Notes: generated by a model from the letters alone, not told the origin. Positions 1-11,261 are shown, numbered from the stretch's first letter. The stretch is 64,000 bases of DNA from Falsiroseomonas tokyonensis (GCF_019024325.1 NZ_JAFNJS010000007.1:186001-250000), one strand, 5' to 3'. Made by a program: numbers and translations.

Positions 1-470
1 TTCGGCAACTCCCGCAGCATCTTCATCTGGCCCTTGCCGGATGAGGCCGCGCCCTTCTTGCTGCCGCGCAGGCGCTTCAGCAGTCCCATCACGCCGCGTG
101 CCTCGGCGCCCATGTCGAAGCGGCCGATGCGGGTCAGCTTCATCACCTCCCCAGCCGAGAGGCAGCAGACCATGGCGTCGCAGGCCTCGCGCCGCGCCCG
201 CAGCGCCGGCAGCACCAGGTTGATATGGTCCTCCAGGAACAGCATGGTGGCGATGACGATGTCGCCGCGCGCGATATCGGCGATGCAATCGGCCAGGGCC
301 GCGGCATCCGTGCCCCATTCGTCGGCGGCGTGCACCGCCACTTCCAGCCCCGGAATCTCCTGCCGCAGCACGTCGCGCGCCTGCATCATGGCGCCCGCAA
401 GGTGGCTGTCCATGGTGACCACGACGATCCGCATCGTGGTCGCGGCACGCCAGTTCATCCCCTCAGGCAT
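1..470 (-). CDS. bchH: Magnesium chelatase subunit H (N-terminal part)
   Basis: BchH is the large porphyrin-binding subunit of Mg-chelatase, which inserts Mg2+ into protoporphyrin IX at the first committed step of bacteriochlorophyll synthesis. Only the first 156 residues are visible; the gene runs off the left edge. The N-terminus reads MPEGMNWRAATTMRIVVVTM and continues with the family's DSHLAGA, AADEWGTD and LFLEDHI stretches. The start at 470 is chosen because GGAGGGCCTT lies directly before it. It follows bchB by 33 bases in the conserved bchF-N-B-H order, so it is very likely co-transcribed with it. Confidence 0.93.
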   Translation of the reverse strand, partial: MPEGMNWRAATTMRIVVVTMDSHLAGAMMQARDVLRQEIPGLEVAVHAADEWGTDAAALADCIADIARGDIVIATMLFLEDHINLVLPALRARREACDAMVCCLSAGEVMKLTRIGRFDMGAEARGVMGLLKRLRGSKKGAASSGKGQMKMLRELP

Positions 471-503
471 AAGGCCCTCCGGTCCGGCGGCGAGAGGAAT
501 GTC

Positions 504-2090
504 TCACCGCGAAAAATGCGCCTTCGCGTCGTAGAGCGTCTCGATCGTGATGGTCCCGATGCCACGTTCCTGCGCGAAGCGTTCGGTATTGCGCCGGGCC
601 TTGCCGCGGACGAAAAAGGGAATCTTCTTCAACTCCTTCTCCGCATCGGGGACCCAGGACAGCAAAGGGGCGCCCGCGGCGGAGTGGGGAGTCTCCGCCG
701 CGGGCACGGGCATGGGCTGCGCGGCGGGCGCGGCCTCTTTGCCCGACTGTGACGGGGCGCCGTGGCCAAGGTGGCTGGGCTGCACGCCGTCGTTGAACTC
801 GAAATCCTCGCGGAACATCCCAAGCAGATGTTCCTCCAACCCCATCATCAGGGGATGCACCCAGGTGTCGAACAGCACGTTCGCACCTTCGAGACCCATC
901 TGCGGCGAATGCCGCGCCGGGAAGTCCTGCACATGCACCGGGGCGGAAATCACCGCGCAGGGCACGCCAAGGCGCTTGGCCACATGGCGTTCCATCTGCG
1001 TGCCCAGCACCAGCTCCGGCTGCAGCGCCGTGATCTGCGCCTCGACCTCCAGGTAGTCGTCGGTCACCAGCGGCTCCACGCCATAGAGCGCGGCGGCGGA
1101 GCGGATTTCGCGGCCGAATTCGCGCGAATAGCTGCCGAGGCCGACCACGGTGAAGCCGAGTTCCTGCTGCGCGACCCGCGCCGCGGCGATGGCATGCGTC
1201 GCATCGCCGAAGATGAAGACGCGCTTGCCGGTCAGGTAGGTGCTGTCGACGGAGCGCGAGTACCAGGGCAGGCGCAGCGTGCCTTCGGCGGTGGTGGCCG
1301 GCACGCCGGCAAGCTTCGCAACCTCCCGCACGAAATCGCGCGTGGCGCCGACGCCGATCGGCACCACCGTGGTGCAGGGCTGGCCGAAGCTGCGGCGCAG
1401 CCAGGCGGCCGCCTGGCCGGCGACTTCCGGGTAGAGCACCACGTTGAAATCGGCCTCGCCCAGCGTGGCGAGATCGGCGGGCGTCGCACCCATCGGCGCG
1501 ATCACATGCGTCTCGATGCCCAGCGCGGCCAGCAGCCGCTCCACCTCCGGCACGTCGTCGCGGTGACGGAAGCCGAGCGCGGTGGGGCCGAGGATATTGC
1601 AGCGGGGCGTCGCGTTCTTCGTGCGCTGCGTGCCGGGCGGCGGCACATGCGGGCCGGCGCAGGCGCGCACCAGCTGGTAGAAGGTCTCCGACGCGCCCCA
1701 GTTTTCCTTGCGCTGATAGGCGGGCAGTTCCAGCGGCACCACGGGGATCGGCAGGCCCAACGTCTTGGCCAGGCCACCGGGATCGTCCTGAATCAGCTCT
1801 GCCGTGCAGCTTGCGCCGACCAGCATCGCCTGCGGGCGGAAGCGTTCATAGGCATCCAGCACCGATTCGCGAAACAGATTGGCCGTATCGCCGCCGAGGT
1901 CGCGCGCCTGGAAGGTGGTGTAGGTGACCGGCGGACGCTTGGCGCGGCGCTCGATCATGGTGAAGAGCAGGTCGGCGTAGGTATCGCCCTGCGGCGCGTG
2001 CAGCACGTAGTGCACGCCTTCCATCGCCGTCGCCACGCGCATCGCGCCGATATGGGGCGGGCCTTCATAGGTCCAGAGGGCGAGCTGCAT
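504..2090 (-). CDS. bchB: Light-independent protochlorophyllide reductase subunit B
   Basis: BchB pairs with BchN to form the nitrogenase-like catalytic component that reduces ring D of protochlorophyllide in the dark, fed with electrons by BchL. The 528-residue product begins [17 protein letters not shown]. Asp36 (in [10 protein letters not shown]) is the unusual aspartate ligand of the NB [4Fe-4S] cluster, and the [11 protein letters not shown] stretch is typical. The C-terminal domain with the [16 protein letters not shown] ending is present after a Pro/Ala-rich linker. It starts 4 bases after bchN stops. Confidence 0.97.
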   Translation of the reverse strand: MQLALWTYEGPPHIGAMRVATAMEGVHYVLHAPQGDTYADLLFTMIERRAKRPPVTYTTFQARDLGGDTANLFRESVLDAYERFRPQAMLVGASCTAELIQDDPGGLAKTLGLPIPVVPLELPAYQRKENWGASETFYQLVRACAGPHVPPPGTQRTKNATPRCNILGPTALGFRHRDDVPEVERLLAALGIETHVIAPMGATPADLATLGEADFNVVLYPEVAGQAAAWLRRSFGQPCTTVVPIGVGATRDFVREVAKLAGVPATTAEGTLRLPWYSRSVDSTYLTGKRVFIFGDATHAIAAARVAQQELGFTVVGLGSYSREFGREIRSAAALYGVEPLVTDDYLEVEAQITALQPELVLGTQMERHVAKRLGVPCAVISAPVHVQDFPARHSPQMGLEGANVLFDTWVHPLMMGLEEHLLGMFREDFEFNDGVQPSHLGHGAPSQSGKEAAPAAQPMPVPAAETPHSAAGAPLLSWVPDAEKELKKIPFFVRGKARRNTERFAQERGIGTITIETLYDAKAHFSR

Positions 2091-2094
2091 GGCG

Positions 2095-3953
<1,859 letters not shown>

Positions 3954-4144
3954 GACTTGACAACCCTCCGTCAAAGGCGGTCCGCTGTCCGGATAAGGCT
4001 GCCGTGGCCCCTGGCCGACAGCCTGCGATGGGGGAGTATTCCAGGAAAACCGCGCTTGAAGGCCAACTTGGCCATATTCCTGCGCATCGTTTTCTCTCCC
4101 CGCACCGTGCTTGTTCAGGGAGGCTAGAGGTCTGGCATCCGTAG

Positions 4145-4178
4145 TGTCAAGCATGATTGACGTAAATCACGGTTGACA
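4145..4178. promoter_or_regulatory. Tandem PpsR/CrtJ-like sites in the bchF/aerR control region
   Basis: Two near-palindromes abut, sharing two bases: TGTCAAGCATGATTGACG (4145-4162) and CGTAAATCACGGTTGACA (4161-4178). Each has one perfect half (TGTCAA or TTGACA) and deviates by one base from TGT-N12-ACA. The first shares its core with the site at 3945. Each outer half contains a TTGACA-like -35 element, one facing bchF and one facing the antirepressor gene, so repressor binding would block both promoters. I see no convincing -10 box. Confidence 0.6.
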
Positions 4179-4220
4179 TTCGGGGCTGTCGGCTCTCAAG
4201 TAGAACGACCGGAGGGGGCG

Positions 4221-5192
4221 ATGTCCGCGAAGCCAATGATGGCAGCACAGCACACGGCGGAAATCGCCGGCCAGGTACAGGAGGCAGGGCATGGCCCGCG
4301 CCCCGGCCATGGCCTCGATACCACCGCCGGGGCGCCGGCGGCGGATCGACGGGCACCGCCCGCCAGCCCCCGCGCGCCGCCACAAAAGGCGAGGCCCGCG
4401 AATGCGGAGCGCCGGCGCGTCGCGCTGCTGGCGCGGACTCTGGAGACGGAGGTGATTCCGCGCCTCGTCCTGTCCCGGCGGGAAGCGAACAGCCCCGCCT
4501 ATATCGACAGCCCCGGCACCAGCATGCCGCGCGACGAGGATGTCTCGGTCGTCACCGGCCTGGCCATGCAGGGCGATCTCGGCGGCGCTCTCGCCTATGT
4601 CGGCGGCCTCACCGCCCGCGGCATGCCGCTGGACCGGGTTTACCTTTATCTGCTGGCCCCCGTCGCCCGCCGGCTCGGCGAGATGTGGGAACAGGACCGC
4701 TGCGACTTCACGGCGGTGACCATCGGCCTGTGCTGCCTGCAGCAGGTGGTGCTGGAGAACAGCCCCGCCTTCCAGCCGCGACTCGGCCGGGCAGATGTGG
4801 ATCGCCGGGTGCTGCTGGCCCCGGTGCCGGGCGAACAACACAGCTTCGGCCTGCTGATGGTGGGCGAGTTCTTCCGCCGCCAGGGCTGGGAAGTGGCCTC
4901 CGGTACCGGCACCACGGTGAAGGAACTGGCGGCGGTGGTGCGGCGGCAGTGGTTCGCGGCGGTGGGCTTCTCACTGGCCTGCGAGGATCGGCTGGAGGTG
5001 CTGGCCACCGCCATCCGCGAAGTGCGGCGTGCCTCCCGCAACCCGCAGATCGGGGTGCTCGTCGGCGGACGGGTGTTCAACGATCGGCCGGAACTGGCCG
5101 CGCTGGTCGGTGCGGATGCGACGGCGGCGGATGGCCAGCAGGCGGCGCTGAAGGCAGAGACCCTGCTGGCGCTGCTGGCGCGAGAGGCGTAG
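4221..5192 (+). CDS. aerR: B12-binding PpsR antirepressor (AerR/PpaA family)
   Basis: AerR/PpaA proteins bind cobalamin and relieve PpsR/CrtJ repression of photosynthesis genes. The start at 4221 is preceded by GGAGGGGGCG; the product is 323 residues. The first 60 or so are Pro/Ala-rich and poorly ordered. A four-helix region follows (LGEMWEQDRCDFTAVTIGLC near 153-172), then the cobalamin fold with GEQHSFGLLMVGEFFRRQGW, where His207 corresponds to the AerR axial histidine. It sits directly before ppsR, as in purple bacteria, and shares the operator region with bchF. Confidence 0.92.
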   Translation: MSAKPMMAAQHTAEIAGQVQEAGHGPRPGHGLDTTAGAPAADRRAPPASPRAPPQKARPANAERRRVALLARTLETEVIPRLVLSRREANSPAYIDSPGTSMPRDEDVSVVTGLAMQGDLGGALAYVGGLTARGMPLDRVYLYLLAPVARRLGEMWEQDRCDFTAVTIGLCCLQQVVLENSPAFQPRLGRADVDRRVLLAPVPGEQHSFGLLMVGEFFRRQGWEVASGTGTTVKELAAVVRRQWFAAVGFSLACEDRLEVLATAIREVRRASRNPQIGVLVGGRVFNDRPELAALVGADATAADGQQAALKAETLLALLAREA

Positions 5193-5193
5193 T

Positions 5194-5207
5194 CGGGGCG
5201 CGCCCCG
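5194..5207. promoter_or_regulatory. GC-rich palindrome between aerR and ppsR
   Basis: CGGGGCGCGCCCCG is a perfect 14-base palindrome one base after the aerR stop codon. There is no U-rich tail, so it is not a standard terminator; it could pause transcription or protect the aerR transcript end. Function is a guess. Confidence 0.3.
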
Positions 5208-5213
5208 GCGGGA

Positions 5214-5291
5214 ATGAATGAGTGGCGCGAGGCGATCAGGAGGCTCGGCTGGGGAGGGGACCCTTGGGATGAAGGACGCAGCTTTTCGTGA
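5214..5291 (+). CDS. Putative 25-residue leader peptide coupled to ppsR
   Basis: This short reading frame starts with ATG after GGCGGGA and encodes a 25-residue peptide beginning MNEWREAIRRLGWGGDPW and ending FS. Its TGA stop overlaps the GTG start of ppsR as GTGA, the same coupling geometry used by real gene pairs in this cluster. I do not recognise the peptide. It could be a leader that sets ppsR translation, or chance in GC-rich DNA; the ppsR start itself has only a weak, distant AAGGA. Confidence 0.35.
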   Translation: MNEWREAIRRLGWGGDPWDEGRSFS

Positions 5292-6703
5292 AATCGTTCG
5301 CTACCCCCAGGACGTCGCTCGGCCCATTGGATGCGGATGCCGCCGCTGGACTGATCGCGGCTGCCGCGGATATCGCCCTCGTGCTTGACGAGGCCGGCAT
5401 CATCCGCGACTTGGCCTTCAGCAATGCCGAACTCGCCCGCGAGTTCGACGGCCCGGAAAGCTGGCTCGGCCGGTCCTGGGTCGAGACGGTGGCCAAGGAC
5501 AGCCGCCCGAAGGTGGAGGCCATGCTGGCCCCCGACCCCGCCAAGGAAGCCGTGCGCTGGCGCCATGTGAACCAGCTTTCGGCGCGCGGCGCCTCCATCC
5601 CCGTGCTGTGTTCGGTGGCCCCGCTGGGCCAGGCCGGCCGCAGCGTGGTCTTCGGCCGCGACCTGCGCCCGCTGTCGCAGCTGCAGCAACGCATGGTCGA
5701 GGTGCAGCAATCCATGGAGCGGGACTATTCCCGCCTGCGCCAGGCGGAGACCCGCTACCGGCTGCTGTTCCAGATGTCGATGGATCCGGTGCTGATCCTG
5801 GATGCCGAGCAGCAGCGGATCATGGAGGCCAATCCCGCCGCGCAGCGGCTGTTCGGCCGCAATGCCCGCCGCATGCCCGGCCGTACCCTGAACGAGGTCT
5901 TCGAGCCAGAGGATCGCGCCGCGGTGCAGACGCTGCTGGCCAATGTGCGCAGCGCCGGCCGCGCGGATGACGTCACCGCCCATCTGGCGGAGGGCGGGGA
6001 GGCCGTGCTGGTTTCGGCCTCCACCTTCCGGCAGGAGGGCGGGCTGCTGTTCCTCGTGCGGCTCTCCGTGCCGAACCACCAGGGCGCCGATCTGCCCGAG
6101 GCGCAGTCCAAGCTGCTGAAGGTGGTGGAGGTGGCGCCGGACGGCTTCGTGGTGACCGATGCCAGCGCCCATCTGCTGACCGCCAATGCCGCCTTCCTCG
6201 ACATGGCGCAGCTGACCAGCGAGGAGCAGGCGCGCGGCGAGCCGCTGGACCGCTGGATCGGCCGCCAGGGCGTCGAGCTCGAGGTGCTGCTCTCCAACCT
6301 GCGCAACCGCGGCGCCGTGCGGCTCTATGCCACCACGCTGCATGGCGCGCTGGGCGGCCAGGTGGAGGTGGAGATCTCGGCCGTCTCCGTGATGAATGGC
6401 GGGCAGTCCTGCTTCGGCTTCCAGATCCGTGACATCGGCGCGCGATCCCGCCCCGCGGTGCGCGCCGCAGAGGGCGCCACGCGCTCTGTCGAACAGCTCA
6501 CCGAACTCATCGGCCGCGTGCCGCTGAAGGATCTGGTGCGCGAGGCCACCGATGCCATCGAGCGGCTCTGCATCGAGGCGGCGCTGGAACTGACCGGCGA
6601 CAACCGCGCCTCGGCCGCCGAGATGCTCGGGCTGAGCCGGCAGAGCCTCTACGTCAAGCTGCGGCGCTACGGCCTCGGCGATCTCGACGACCAGCAGGGA
6701 TAG
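5288..6703 (+). CDS. ppsR: Photosynthesis gene repressor PpsR/CrtJ
   Basis: PpsR/CrtJ represses bch, crt and puc genes aerobically or in light by binding TGT-N12-ACA. The 471-residue product has an N-terminal PAS-like domain, a glutamine-rich coiled linker (LSQLQQRMVEVQQSMERDY near 130-150), two further PAS domains and a C-terminal Fis-type helix-turn-helix (AEMLGLSRQSLYVKLRRYGL). Cys428, just before the HTH (RLCIEAALELTGDNR), matches the redox-active cysteine of the family. The start is GTG, with AAGGA 11 bases upstream and overlap with a 25-codon frame. bchG follows 4 bases after the stop. Confidence 0.95.
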   Translation: MKSFATPRTSLGPLDADAAAGLIAAAADIALVLDEAGIIRDLAFSNAELAREFDGPESWLGRSWVETVAKDSRPKVEAMLAPDPAKEAVRWRHVNQLSARGASIPVLCSVAPLGQAGRSVVFGRDLRPLSQLQQRMVEVQQSMERDYSRLRQAETRYRLLFQMSMDPVLILDAEQQRIMEANPAAQRLFGRNARRMPGRTLNEVFEPEDRAAVQTLLANVRSAGRADDVTAHLAEGGEAVLVSASTFRQEGGLLFLVRLSVPNHQGADLPEAQSKLLKVVEVAPDGFVVTDASAHLLTANAAFLDMAQLTSEEQARGEPLDRWIGRQGVELEVLLSNLRNRGAVRLYATTLHGALGGQVEVEISAVSVMNGGQSCFGFQIRDIGARSRPAVRAAEGATRSVEQLTELIGRVPLKDLVREATDAIERLCIEAALELTGDNRASAAEMLGLSRQSLYVKLRRYGLGDLDDQQG

Positions 6704-6707
6704 CGGC

Positions 6708-7607
6708 ATGGCGAACCCGGCGACCAGCATCGGCCTTCCCACCCCGCGGCTTCAGCCAGCGGCGGTGCTGGAGCTGTTGAAGCCGGTCACCTGGTTCCCG
6801 CCGATGTGGGCCTTCGGCTGCGGCGTCGCGGCCTCCGGCGCCAATCTGCTGGACAACGCGCTGCTGATCGCGCTGGGCGTGCTGCTCACGGGCCCCATGG
6901 TCTGCGGCATGAGCCAGGCGGTGAACGACTGGTTCGACCGGCATGTCGATGCGATCAACGAGCCGAACCGGCCGATTCCCTCGGGCCGCATTCCCGGAAT
7001 GTGGGGGCTTTACGTCGCCATTCTCTGGACCCTGGCCTCGCTGGCCATCGGCGCGGCGCTGGGCCTTTGGGGCTTTGCCGCGACCGTGCTGGCGGTGGTC
7101 ATGGCCTGGATCTATTCGGCGCCGCCGCTGCGGCTGAAGCAGAATGGCTGGTGGGGCAACCTCGCCTGCGGCCTGTCCTACGAAACCCTGCCCTGGATCA
7201 CCGCGGTGGCGGTGCTCGGCGCTGCGGCGCCGGATGCGCAGGTGGTGACCGTGGCGGTGCTCTATGGCCTCGGCGCGCATGGCATCATGACGCTGAACGA
7301 CTTCAAGTCGATCGAGGGCGACACCCGCTTCGGCCTGCGCTCCCTGCCCGTCATCCTGGGCGCGCCGCGCGCGGCCCGCGTGGCCTGCCTGTTCATGGCG
7401 GTGCCGCAGGCGGTGGTGGTGGTGCTGCTGGCGGTCTGGGATGCGCCGATCGCGGCGCTGCTGGTTGCGGCCTCGCTGCTGGCGCAGCTCGCCCTGATGC
7501 GGAAGCTGCTGCGCGATCCGCGCGGCCTGGCGCCCTGGTACAATGGCACCGGCATCACGCTGTATGTCGCGGGCATGATGGCCAGCGCCGTGGCGTTGGC
7601 ACCATGA
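6708..7607 (+). CDS. bchG: Bacteriochlorophyll synthase (prenyltransferase)
   Basis: BchG esterifies bacteriochlorophyllide with geranylgeranyl or phytyl diphosphate, the last assembly step of the pigment. The 299-residue product is a polytopic UbiA-superfamily protein with the Asp-rich motif NDWFDRHVDAINEPNRPIPSG near residues 73-93 and a second one, NDFKSIEGD. Its stop overlaps the next start (ATGA), indicating coupled translation with the PUCC protein. Confidence 0.96.
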   Translation: MANPATSIGLPTPRLQPAAVLELLKPVTWFPPMWAFGCGVAASGANLLDNALLIALGVLLTGPMVCGMSQAVNDWFDRHVDAINEPNRPIPSGRIPGMWGLYVAILWTLASLAIGAALGLWGFAATVLAVVMAWIYSAPPLRLKQNGWWGNLACGLSYETLPWITAVAVLGAAAPDAQVVTVAVLYGLGAHGIMTLNDFKSIEGDTRFGLRSLPVILGAPRAARVACLFMAVPQAVVVVLLAVWDAPIAALLVAASLLAQLALMRKLLRDPRGLAPWYNGTGITLYVAGMMASAVALAP

Positions 7608-8935
7608 ACAACTCCCTTCCCCCCCTCGGCTGGCTCGGCATCCTGCGGCTCGGCCTGGTGCAGACGGCACTCGGCGCCGTGGTGGTGCTGACCACCGCGG
7701 CGCTGAACCGGGTGATGGTGGTGGAACACGCGCTGCCGGCCACGCTGCCGGGCGTGCTGGTGGCGTTGCATTACGCGGTGCAGATGCTGCGGCCGCGGCT
7801 CGGCCATGGCTCCGACCAGGGCGGGCGGCGCACGCCCTGGATCATCGGCGGCATGGCGGTGCTGGGCCTGGGCGGCGTGCTGGCGGCGGTGGCCGTGGCC
7901 TGGATGGGCACGGCGCTGGTCCCCGGCATCGCGCTGGCCGTCGTCGCCTTCCTGCTGGTGGGCATCGGCGTCGGCGCGGCGGGCACCTCGCTGCTCGTGC
8001 TGCTGGCGTCCCGGGTCGCGCCGGCGCGGCGGCCGGCGGCGGCCTCCCTCGTCTGGATCATGATGATCGCGGGCTTCGTGCTGACCACGGCGATCTCCGG
8101 CCGGCTGCTGGATCCCTATGAGGGCACGCGCCTGGTCGCGGTCTCGGCCGGGGTTTCCGCCCTTGCCTTCCTGCTGGCGCTGGTCGCCGTGACGGGCATC
8201 GAGGGCCCGACCCAGGCGGCCCCCGCCGCCAGCGCGCGATCTGGCTTCGGCCCGGCCTTGAAGGAAGTCTGGGCGGAGCCGGTGGCGCGGCATTTCACCA
8301 TCTTCGTCTTCGTCTCGATGCTGGCCTACAGCGCCCAGGACCTGATCCTGGAGCCCTTCGCCGGCACCGTCTTCGGCATGTCGCTGGGCGAGACCACGCG
8401 GCTGTCCTCCGTGCAGCATGGCGGCGTGCTGGCCGGGATGATCCTGATCGCCATCGTCGGCAGCCTTTCGGGCGGTCGGGTCGCAGTGCTGCGGGGCTGG
8501 ATCCTGGGTGGGTGCCTCGCGGCCTGCGCGCTGCTGGTGGCGCTGGCCGGGGCCGGCATGGCGGGGGCGAGCTTCCCGCTGCGGGAAAGCTTCTTCGTCC
8601 TCGGCCTGGCCAATGGCGCCTTCGCCGCCGCCGCCATCGCCACGATGATGCAGCTCGTCTCCCAGGGGGCGGAGGGGCGGCAGGGCGTGCGGATGGGCAT
8701 GTTCGGCGCCGCCCAGGCCATCGCCTTCGGCGCCGGCGGCCTGGCCGGCACGGTGGTGCTGGATCTCGGCCGGCTGCTGACCGGCAGCGCCGGCGGTGGC
8801 TACGTCACGGTTTTCCTGGCCGATGCGGGGCTCTTCCTCGCTGCGGCGATGCTGGCGCTGCGCATCGGGCGCGCGCCAGGGCAAAGGGCCAGCACGGGCA
8901 ATGTCCCGCCGCTGATGGGGAGGCAAAGGGCATGA
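7604..8935 (+). CDS. PUCC-family MFS protein (Bch2 type)
   Basis: A 443-residue membrane protein with about twelve hydrophobic segments, of the PUCC family within the major facilitator superfamily (Bch2/LhaA/PucC). Members help assemble light-harvesting complexes or handle bacteriochlorophyll. The family stretch RPRLGHGSDQGGRRTPWIIGG is seen near residues 64-84. Position between bchG and bchP matches the Bch2 (ORF428-like) gene. It overlaps both neighbours by 4 bases. Confidence 0.93.
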   Translation: MNNSLPPLGWLGILRLGLVQTALGAVVVLTTAALNRVMVVEHALPATLPGVLVALHYAVQMLRPRLGHGSDQGGRRTPWIIGGMAVLGLGGVLAAVAVAWMGTALVPGIALAVVAFLLVGIGVGAAGTSLLVLLASRVAPARRPAAASLVWIMMIAGFVLTTAISGRLLDPYEGTRLVAVSAGVSALAFLLALVAVTGIEGPTQAAPAASARSGFGPALKEVWAEPVARHFTIFVFVSMLAYSAQDLILEPFAGTVFGMSLGETTRLSSVQHGGVLAGMILIAIVGSLSGGRVAVLRGWILGGCLAACALLVALAGAGMAGASFPLRESFFVLGLANGAFAAAAIATMMQLVSQGAEGRQGVRMGMFGAAQAIAFGAGGLAGTVVLDLGRLLTGSAGGGYVTVFLADAGLFLAAAMLALRIGRAPGQRASTGNVPPLMGRQRA

Positions 8936-10164
8936 GCCAGGTGATGGAGGAGTTCGACGTCGTCGTGGTCGGCGGCGGCCCGGCAGGCGCCACGGCCGCG
9001 CATGACCTGGCCTGCAAGGGCCGCAGCGTGCTGCTGCTGGACAAGGCGGGGCGCATCAAGCCCTGCGGCGGCGCCATCCCGCCCCGGCTGATCCGGGATT
9101 TCGAGATCCCCGCGCATCTGCTGGTGGCCCGCGTGAACGCCGCACGGATGATCGCGCCGTCGAACCGCGAGGTCGATATGCCGATCGATGGCGGCTTCGT
9201 CGGCATGGTCGAGCGCGAGACCTTCGACGAATTTCTCCGGGCTCGCGCCGCCGAATCGGGCGCCACGCGGCGCACCGGAAGCTTCGAGCGAATCGAGCAC
9301 GACGCCGATGGCATGGCCGTCATCGTCTACACGCCGAAGGAGGCCACCGAGGAACGCCGCGTCCGCGCCCGCTGCATCATCGGCGCCGATGGCGCGCGCA
9401 GCGCGGTCGCGAAGCAGTCCGTGAAGGGCGCGGAGAAGATCCCCTGCGTCTTCGCCTATCACGAGATTGTCGCGGCCCCCACGGTCGAAGCGCCGAGCTA
9501 CGACGCGAAGCGCTGCGACGTCTTCTACCAGGGCAAGCTTTCGCCGGATTTCTACGCCTGGATCTTCCCGCATGGCGACAAGGTCAGCATCGGCACCGGC
9601 TCGGCCCACAAGGGCTTTTCGCTGCGTGGCTCGGTGGGGGAACTGCGGGCGTCGACCGGCCTCGACAAGGTTCGCACCATCCGGCGTGAAGGCGCGCCGA
9701 TTCCGCTGAAGCCGCTGAAGCGCTGGGACAATGGGCGGGACGTGGTGCTGGCGGGCGATGCCGCCGGCGTGGTCGCACCCTCCTCCGGCGAGGGCATCTA
9801 CTACGCCATGCTCTGCGGCCGCCTGGCCGCCGATGCGGCGGCGGAATTCTGCGCCACCGGCCGCGCCAGCGCGCTGGCCACGGCGCGGAAACGTTTCATG
9901 AAGGCGCATGGCCGCGTCTTCCTGATCCTCGGGATCATGCAGTACTTCTGGTACTCCTCCGACAAGCGCCGCGAGAAGTTCGTCGCCATCTGCCAGGACA
10001 AGGACGTCCAGCGCCTGACCTGGGAGGCGTATATGAACAAGGAGCTCGTTCGGCGCGATCCCTTGAGCCACATCAAGATCTTCTTCAAGGACATGGCGCA
10101 TCTTCTGGGCCTCGCGGGGCCACGCCTGGACCGGAATGCCTCGACCTCGCGTGGAGACGCCTGA
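8932..10164 (+). CDS. bchP: Geranylgeranyl (bacteriochlorophyll/diphosphate) reductase
   Basis: BchP reduces the geranylgeranyl tail of bacteriochlorophyll (or the diphosphate) to phytyl in three steps. The 410-residue product has an N-terminal FAD-binding GGGPAGATAAHDLA motif, the PCGGAIPPRLI segment typical of the family, and the second flavin motif VLAGDAAGVVAPSSGEGI. The start overlaps the preceding stop by 4 bases. hemC begins 2 bases after its stop, so it is probably in the same operon. Confidence 0.96.
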   Translation: MSQVMEEFDVVVVGGGPAGATAAHDLACKGRSVLLLDKAGRIKPCGGAIPPRLIRDFEIPAHLLVARVNAARMIAPSNREVDMPIDGGFVGMVERETFDEFLRARAAESGATRRTGSFERIEHDADGMAVIVYTPKEATEERRVRARCIIGADGARSAVAKQSVKGAEKIPCVFAYHEIVAAPTVEAPSYDAKRCDVFYQGKLSPDFYAWIFPHGDKVSIGTGSAHKGFSLRGSVGELRASTGLDKVRTIRREGAPIPLKPLKRWDNGRDVVLAGDAAGVVAPSSGEGIYYAMLCGRLAADAAAEFCATGRASALATARKRFMKAHGRVFLILGIMQYFWYSSDKRREKFVAICQDKDVQRLTWEAYMNKELVRRDPLSHIKIFFKDMAHLLGLAGPRLDRNASTSRGDA

Positions 10165-10166
10165 GC

Positions 10167-11210
10167 ATGCTGCTGAACGCAAACGACTCCACCGCCGCCG
10201 AGGCGCTGCGCCGGCGCGGCGCCATCCATGGCCATTCGCCGCAGCACCGGCAGTCCACCCGCGCCCTGCCGCTGAAGGTCGGCACCCGCGGCTCGCCCCT
10301 GGCGCTGTGGCAGACCCGGCATTTCCTCGGCCTGATCACAAAGATCTGCCCGCTGCTGCGGGAGGTGAAGGCCTTCGAGGAATGCGTCATCGCCACCTCC
10401 GGCGACAAGGTGCAGGACCGGCGGCTGGCCGATATCGGCGGCAAGGGCCTGTTCGCAAAGGAAATCCATGAGGCGCTGCTGGATGGCCGCATCGACTTCG
10501 CGGTCCACAGCATGAAGGACCTGGAGACCGAGCTGCCGCCCGGCATCGTGCTGGCCTGCGCCCTGCAGCGGGAGGATAGCCGGGACGCCATCGTGCTGGG
10601 CCCGACCTGCCCGGGCGACACCTCCGGCGACCCCTATGCCTGCCTGCCCCAGGGCGCGCTGATCGGCACCGCCTCCATCCGCCGGCAAAGCCAGCTGCTG
10701 CATGCCCGGCCGGACCTGCGGGTGGAGATCATCCGCGGCAATGTGCAGATGCGCCTGGCCAAGGTGCGGGCGGAGGGCGGGCCGCAGGCCTCGCTGCTCG
10801 CCATCGCCGGCCTCAAGCGCATGGAAATGGCGCATGAGGCAGCGGTGGTGCTGGATGCCGAGACCATGGTGCCGGCCGCCTGCCAGGGCATCGTCGGCGT
10901 CACCGTCCGCGCCGATGACGTGGAGCTGCGCGAGCTGCTCTCGGCCATCGAGGACCGGGACGCGGCCTGCGTCTCCGCCGCCGAACGCGCGCTGCTGGGC
11001 TCGCTGGACGGGTCCTGCCGCACGCCGATCGGTGGCCACGCCCAGTTCCGGCCGGATGGCGCGCTGCAGCTGACCGGCCTGGTGGCCCGGGCCGATGGCT
11101 CCTTCCTGCTGAAGCGCAAGCTCTGGGGCGCGCCGGCCGATGCGGCTGCGATGGGCCGCGAGCTGGGCGAGAGCCTGCGCCGCGACAGCCCGGCCGATAT
11201 CTTCGGCTGA
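10167..11210 (+). CDS. hemC: Hydroxymethylbilane synthase (porphobilinogen deaminase)
   Basis: HemC joins four porphobilinogen molecules to hydroxymethylbilane, the linear precursor of all tetrapyrroles. Seen are VGTRGSPLALWQTR, the catalytic-aspartate loop VHSMKDLETELP, TASIRRQSQLL and the dipyrromethane cofactor cysteine Cys284 in GSCRTPIGGHA. At 347 residues it is longer than usual because of about 36 extra N-terminal residues; no other in-frame ATG starts closer to the conserved core. It lies 2 bases after bchP, where many purple bacteria have idi. Confidence 0.95.
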   Translation: MLLNANDSTAAEALRRRGAIHGHSPQHRQSTRALPLKVGTRGSPLALWQTRHFLGLITKICPLLREVKAFEECVIATSGDKVQDRRLADIGGKGLFAKEIHEALLDGRIDFAVHSMKDLETELPPGIVLACALQREDSRDAIVLGPTCPGDTSGDPYACLPQGALIGTASIRRQSQLLHARPDLRVEIIRGNVQMRLAKVRAEGGPQASLLAIAGLKRMEMAHEAAVVLDAETMVPAACQGIVGVTVRADDVELRELLSAIEDRDAACVSAAERALLGSLDGSCRTPIGGHAQFRPDGALQLTGLVARADGSFLLKRKLWGAPADAAAMGRELGESLRRDSPADIFG

Positions 11211-11221
11211 AGGACCCGACG

Positions 11222-11242
11222 CCGGGGGGCTGCGCTCCCCGG
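11222..11242 (+). terminator. Possible hairpin after hemC
   Basis: CCGGGGGGC and GCTCCCCGG can pair as a nine-base stem (one G-U) around a TGC loop, 11 bases after the hemC stop. There is no T-run, so it would be a weak or factor-assisted terminator at the end of the photosynthesis operon. Confidence 0.4.
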
Positions 11243-11261
11243 TACGCGCCGAGCTTGTAAT

